A DNA stretch of 64,000 bases, taken from JANQNX01 sp965601665. GTDB lineage: Bacteria; Pseudomonadota; Gammaproteobacteria; Eutrophobiales; Eutrophobiaceae. Made by a program: the position numbers and the translations under genes. The stretch is taken from NCBI GenBank assembly GCA_965601665.1, contig OZ271833.1, positions 62,001-126,000 of the forward strand, written 5' to 3'. Numbering within the stretch: the first letter of the stretch is position 1; each line of letters begins with the position of its first letter. The notes under the pieces were generated by a model. It worked only from the letters and a program-made list of their open reading frames with translations. It was not told the origin of the DNA and did not search any database. Positions 61,580 to 64,000 of the stretch are shown piece after piece.

Positions 61580-62745
61580 TTCGTGCTGAACTATTTAGTG
61601 ATAAATGGCCACAAGTACGGCTTGGAGATGTGGTTGAATTTCTTGATCACAAGCGCAAACCTATTACAGCAAAAGATCGTATTCCGGGCCCATATCCTTA
61701 CTACGGCGCAAATGGACAGCAAGACTCTGTTGATGGATATATTTTTGATGAGCCATTGGTTTTGGTTGCTGAAGACGGTGGCTACTTTGGTGACCCCAAT
61801 AGAACAATCGCATATCAAGTAGAAGGGAAGTGCTGGGTAAATAACCATGCTCATGTTTTAAGACCAACCTCTAAGATCGATATTCGTTATTTATGTCGCC
61901 ATTTAGAAAAATATGATGTTCGCCCTTACATAAATGGTGCAACAAGAGAAAAGCTCAACAAGGGCACAGCTCAGGAATTAATAATTTCACTCCCACCTCT
62001 GGAAGAACAAAAACGCATCGCTAAGATACTGGACAAGGCCGATGCCATACGCCGCAAACGCCAGCAAGCCATCTCCCTCACTGACCAACTCCTCCGTTCC
62101 GTCTTTCTTGATATTTTTGGTGATCCGGTAACGAATCCGAAGGGGTGGGAAAAGTTAAGGCTTGAGGATGTTGTAAACAAAGTAATTGATTGTCCACATT
62201 CAACACCAAAATGGAAAGAATTAGGAAAGATAGCAATTAGAACATCAAACCTCACTGCTGGAGGTTGGAACTGGGAAGATACTCGCTATGTTAGCGATGA
62301 AGAGTTTCACGATAGATCAAAGCGTGCCTATGTAAAGCCGGGAGATGTAGTCCTTAGTCGTGAGGGAACAGTAGGTATTGCGGCAATCGTAGAAGAAAAT
62401 ATGGAAATATGTCTGGGTCAAAGACTTGTTCAGCTTGTTCCAGATTCTAGTACAGTGATTAGCGAGTACCTTTTACACATCCTGCTTTACGAACTGGAGC
62501 CAGAAAGAATTGAACGGGTAATGGTTGGGGCGACTTCAAAGCATATTAATGTAAAAGAATTGAGGACAATGAACATACCAGTTCCACCAATGGAAACTCA
62601 GGAAAAATTCAAAGATGTAATTGATCAGATATGCGCGTTAAGATTAAAGTTTAATATCCACTTCGACAAACATAATGATCTATTCAACTCGTTAACTCAG
62701 AAAGCCTTCTCTGGCGCACTGAGTAAACAAGTTAAAGCAGCGTAA
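61576..62745 (+). CDS. hsdS: Type I restriction-modification specificity subunit HsdS
   Basis: A 389-residue specificity subunit starting at GTG 61576. It has two target-recognition domains: about 10-130 (PQVRLGDVVEFLDHKRKPI) and about 200-345 (WEKLRLEDVVNKVIDCPHST). Two helical spacers are present, the first centred on PPLEEQKRIAKILDKADAIR (about 140-160) and the second on PPMETQEKFKDVIDQICALR near 345. The two TRDs recognise the two halves of a bipartite sequence, which cannot be read from the protein. Confidence 0.95.
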   Translation: MIRAELFSDKWPQVRLGDVVEFLDHKRKPITAKDRIPGPYPYYGANGQQDSVDGYIFDEPLVLVAEDGGYFGDPNRTIAYQVEGKCWVNNHAHVLRPTSKIDIRYLCRHLEKYDVRPYINGATREKLNKGTAQELIISLPPLEEQKRIAKILDKADAIRRKRQQAISLTDQLLRSVFLDIFGDPVTNPKGWEKLRLEDVVNKVIDCPHSTPKWKELGKIAIRTSNLTAGGWNWEDTRYVSDEEFHDRSKRAYVKPGDVVLSREGTVGIAAIVEENMEICLGQRLVQLVPDSSTVISEYLLHILLYELEPERIERVMVGATSKHINVKELRTMNIPVPPMETQEKFKDVIDQICALRLKFNIHFDKHNDLFNSLTQKAFSGALSKQVKAA

Positions 62746-62763
62746 AACGAGTGCACAAGGATA

Positions 62764-64000
62764 GTGGATAATAAAAGCAGTAACTTTAAATTTTTATCTG
62801 AACACTGGGCCTTCCTTCTAGACGATGCCCGGCAGGTAGAGAGTTATGCCCTTCGTGATCCCCGCGCCGCTGCTATCTTTGCCCGCCGCACCCTGGAGCG
62901 TTCCCTCAAGTGGCTGTTCGACAACGATACTGCCCTAAAAGCCCCCTATGAAAAAAGCTTGGCGGCGATGATTCATGAGCCAACCTTTGCCAACAACATC
63001 AAGAAAGGCCTGTTTCATGACATCAAGTTTATCCACCGACTTGGTAACGTGGCTGTTCATGGTGATCAAAATATCTCTGCCGAGGAAAGCCTAAAAGCCA
63101 TTGTTGCCCTACATTCTTTTTTAGGCTGGCTTGCACGTGTTTACACACGTGAAGGCGCAAAACCTGAACAGTTTCGCGCGAGTTTATTACCAAAGTCGGA
63201 AACAAATGAACCGGAATTAACCAAATCCGAATTAGATAAAATTCAGCAGGATCTGGAAGCCAAGGACAAGGCACACGAAGCTGCACAAAGAAAGCTGGAA
63301 CAGTCTGAAGCAGAGCTGAGAGAACTAAAAGAACAACTTGCGCTGTTACAACAAGTTAAAGAAGCTAAACAGAAAACAATAGGTAGCGATGAATATACGG
63401 AAGCCGAAACGCGCGAGTTAATCATAGATATAATGCTGCGCGAGGCCGGTTGGGATCCCAAGGTCGAGGATACTGAAGAATTTGAAGTCACGGACTGCAT
63501 GCCGACCTCATCTGGCGAAAAAACCGGCACTGGCTATGTCGACTATGTGCTATGGGGACTGGATGGAAAACCACTTGCGCTGGTCGAGGCAAAGAAAACA
63601 AAAATCAGTCCAAAACAGGGTAAGCGACAAGCAGAGCTTTACGCAGACTGCCTGGAAAAGCATTTCGGACAGCGCCCGATCATCTATTACTCAAACGGTT
63701 ACACCACCTGGATGTGGGACGATACGTTCTATCCACCTCGTGAGGTACAAGGGTTTGCTAACCGCGATGAACTACAGTGGCGTATCAACCAACGGAGCAG
63801 TCGACAAGACCTTGCACGGTTACAACCCAAAAACGAGATAGTAGCCCGCCACTATCAACTAGAGGCTGCCGCTCGCGTCATGGATGAGTACGGAGCACAG
63901 CGAAAAAGAAAAAGCCTTATTGTGATGGCCACTGGCACTGGAAAGACGAGGCTTGCTATTGCCCTGGTAGATATGTTGATGCGGGCAAACTGGGCCAGAC
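62764..64000 (+). CDS. hsdR: Type I restriction enzyme HsdR, N-terminal part
   Basis: The gene runs off the right edge; 412 residues are visible. The start is GTG 62764, with AAGGA at 62757-62761. A DUF4145-like N-terminus (about 1-140, with ARRTLERSLKWLF and HRLGNVAVHGD) and a coiled coil (about 155-210) precede the nuclease site, D260 with E275-A-K277, the PD-(D/E)XK endonuclease of HsdR. The helicase Walker A ATGTGKT begins at about residue 389. It starts 18 bases after hsdS, completing the operon. Confidence 0.94.
   Translation, partial: MDNKSSNFKFLSEHWAFLLDDARQVESYALRDPRAAAIFARRTLERSLKWLFDNDTALKAPYEKSLAAMIHEPTFANNIKKGLFHDIKFIHRLGNVAVHGDQNISAEESLKAIVALHSFLGWLARVYTREGAKPEQFRASLLPKSETNEPELTKSELDKIQQDLEAKDKAHEAAQRKLEQSEAELRELKEQLALLQQVKEAKQKTIGSDEYTEAETRELIIDIMLREAGWDPKVEDTEEFEVTDCMPTSSGEKTGTGYVDYVLWGLDGKPLALVEAKKTKISPKQGKRQAELYADCLEKHFGQRPIIYYSNGYTTWMWDDTFYPPREVQGFANRDELQWRINQRSSRQDLARLQPKNEIVARHYQLEAAARVMDEYGAQRKRKSLIVMATGTGKTRLAIALVDMLMRANWAR

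Larger units (their letters stand above)
55852..64000 (+). mobile_element. Integrative island (left part), tyrosine-integrase type, carrying a type I restriction-modification system
   Basis: The left boundary is the ssrA-like tail at 55852-55865. The integrase at 56030 faces inward, and an AlpA-type regulator, unknown genes and hsdMSR follow to the window edge, so the right boundary is not seen. The region is more AT-rich than the sequence left of 54 kb. A 433-base gap lies before the integrase (55597-56029); it holds the terminator, the attachment core and direct repeats but no gene. Confidence 0.75.

Noticed and set aside
63482..63841. Second rightward open frame near the right edge
   Set aside because: It lies inside the HsdR reading frame, which carries the PD-(D/E)XK and Walker A motifs.

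Overview
This 64 kb window is chromosomal DNA from a gammaproteobacterium of moderate GC content, probably free-living or aquatic. The evidence is a set of genes typical of that class: ttcA, yajQ, srkA, two mltF-like transglycosylases, a folX-folE-folM pterin operon, DUF3301, DUF2189 and DUF6279 proteins, and the proteobacterial dedicated sortase (Pds) system. I cannot name a genus. Coding density is high, and many neighbours overlap by the 4-base ATGA/GTGA junction that marks translational coupling. No rRNA gene, complete tRNA gene or CRISPR array was seen.

Region by region. 1-8.1 kb: housekeeping and membrane genes (a truncated CPA2 antiporter, ttcA, an M50 protease frameshifted by a perfect 125-bp tandem duplication, a Sel1-repeat protein, an exported metallo-beta-lactamase-fold hydrolase, CopD-like, YaiI, GNAT, MAPEG and MscS proteins). 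8.2-17.1 kb: the dedicated sortase locus. The leftward genes are an OmpA-like protein (pdsO), a VIT/vWA sortase substrate, a class GN sortase and an unexpected YyaL-like (alpha/alpha)6-barrel gene. The rightward genes are the response regulator and sensor kinase (pdsR, pdsS), separated by a repeat element, and a DUF4230-like anchored protein. 17.2-24.6 kb: a large cNMP-binding/rhodanese/coiled-coil protein, a formaldehyde-activating-enzyme homologue lacking the usual histidine, an exported protein of unknown function, DUF2805, a PHP phosphoesterase, yajQ, DUF3301 and apbE.

24.8-43.1 kb: a REC protein with degenerate GGDEF/EAL-like regions, an ABC exporter, srkA, a ten-repeat Sel1 protein, mltF, endonuclease I, an AddB/AddA-like nuclease-helicase pair, a glutamate-cysteine-ligase-like plus M14-peptidase-like pair, and a coupled HugZ-like/pilin-like/EF-hand trio. 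43.2-55.6 kb: a two-gene operon of a MarR-like regulator and a protein with an internal signal-like segment, DUF2189 and DUF6279 proteins, a second MltF-like protein, the tetrahydromonapterin operon folX-folE-folM, and a leftward ketone-body/polyhydroxybutyrate-type operon (bdhA, adc, patatin-like, flavodoxin-like). Two small genes of unknown function follow.

55.85 kb to the right edge: an integrative island. Its left border carries what looks like the 3' end of tmRNA (ssrA) with its terminator, followed by iteron-like repeats, a tyrosine integrase, unrecognised cargo, AlpA, a structured non-coding stretch, and a type I restriction-modification system (hsdM, hsdS, hsdR) running off the window. 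The intact ssrA should lie beyond the right edge if this reading is correct. The best candidates for poorly described biology are the extended sortase locus, the MarR-like/internal-TM pair, and the uncharacterised genes and repeats of the island.
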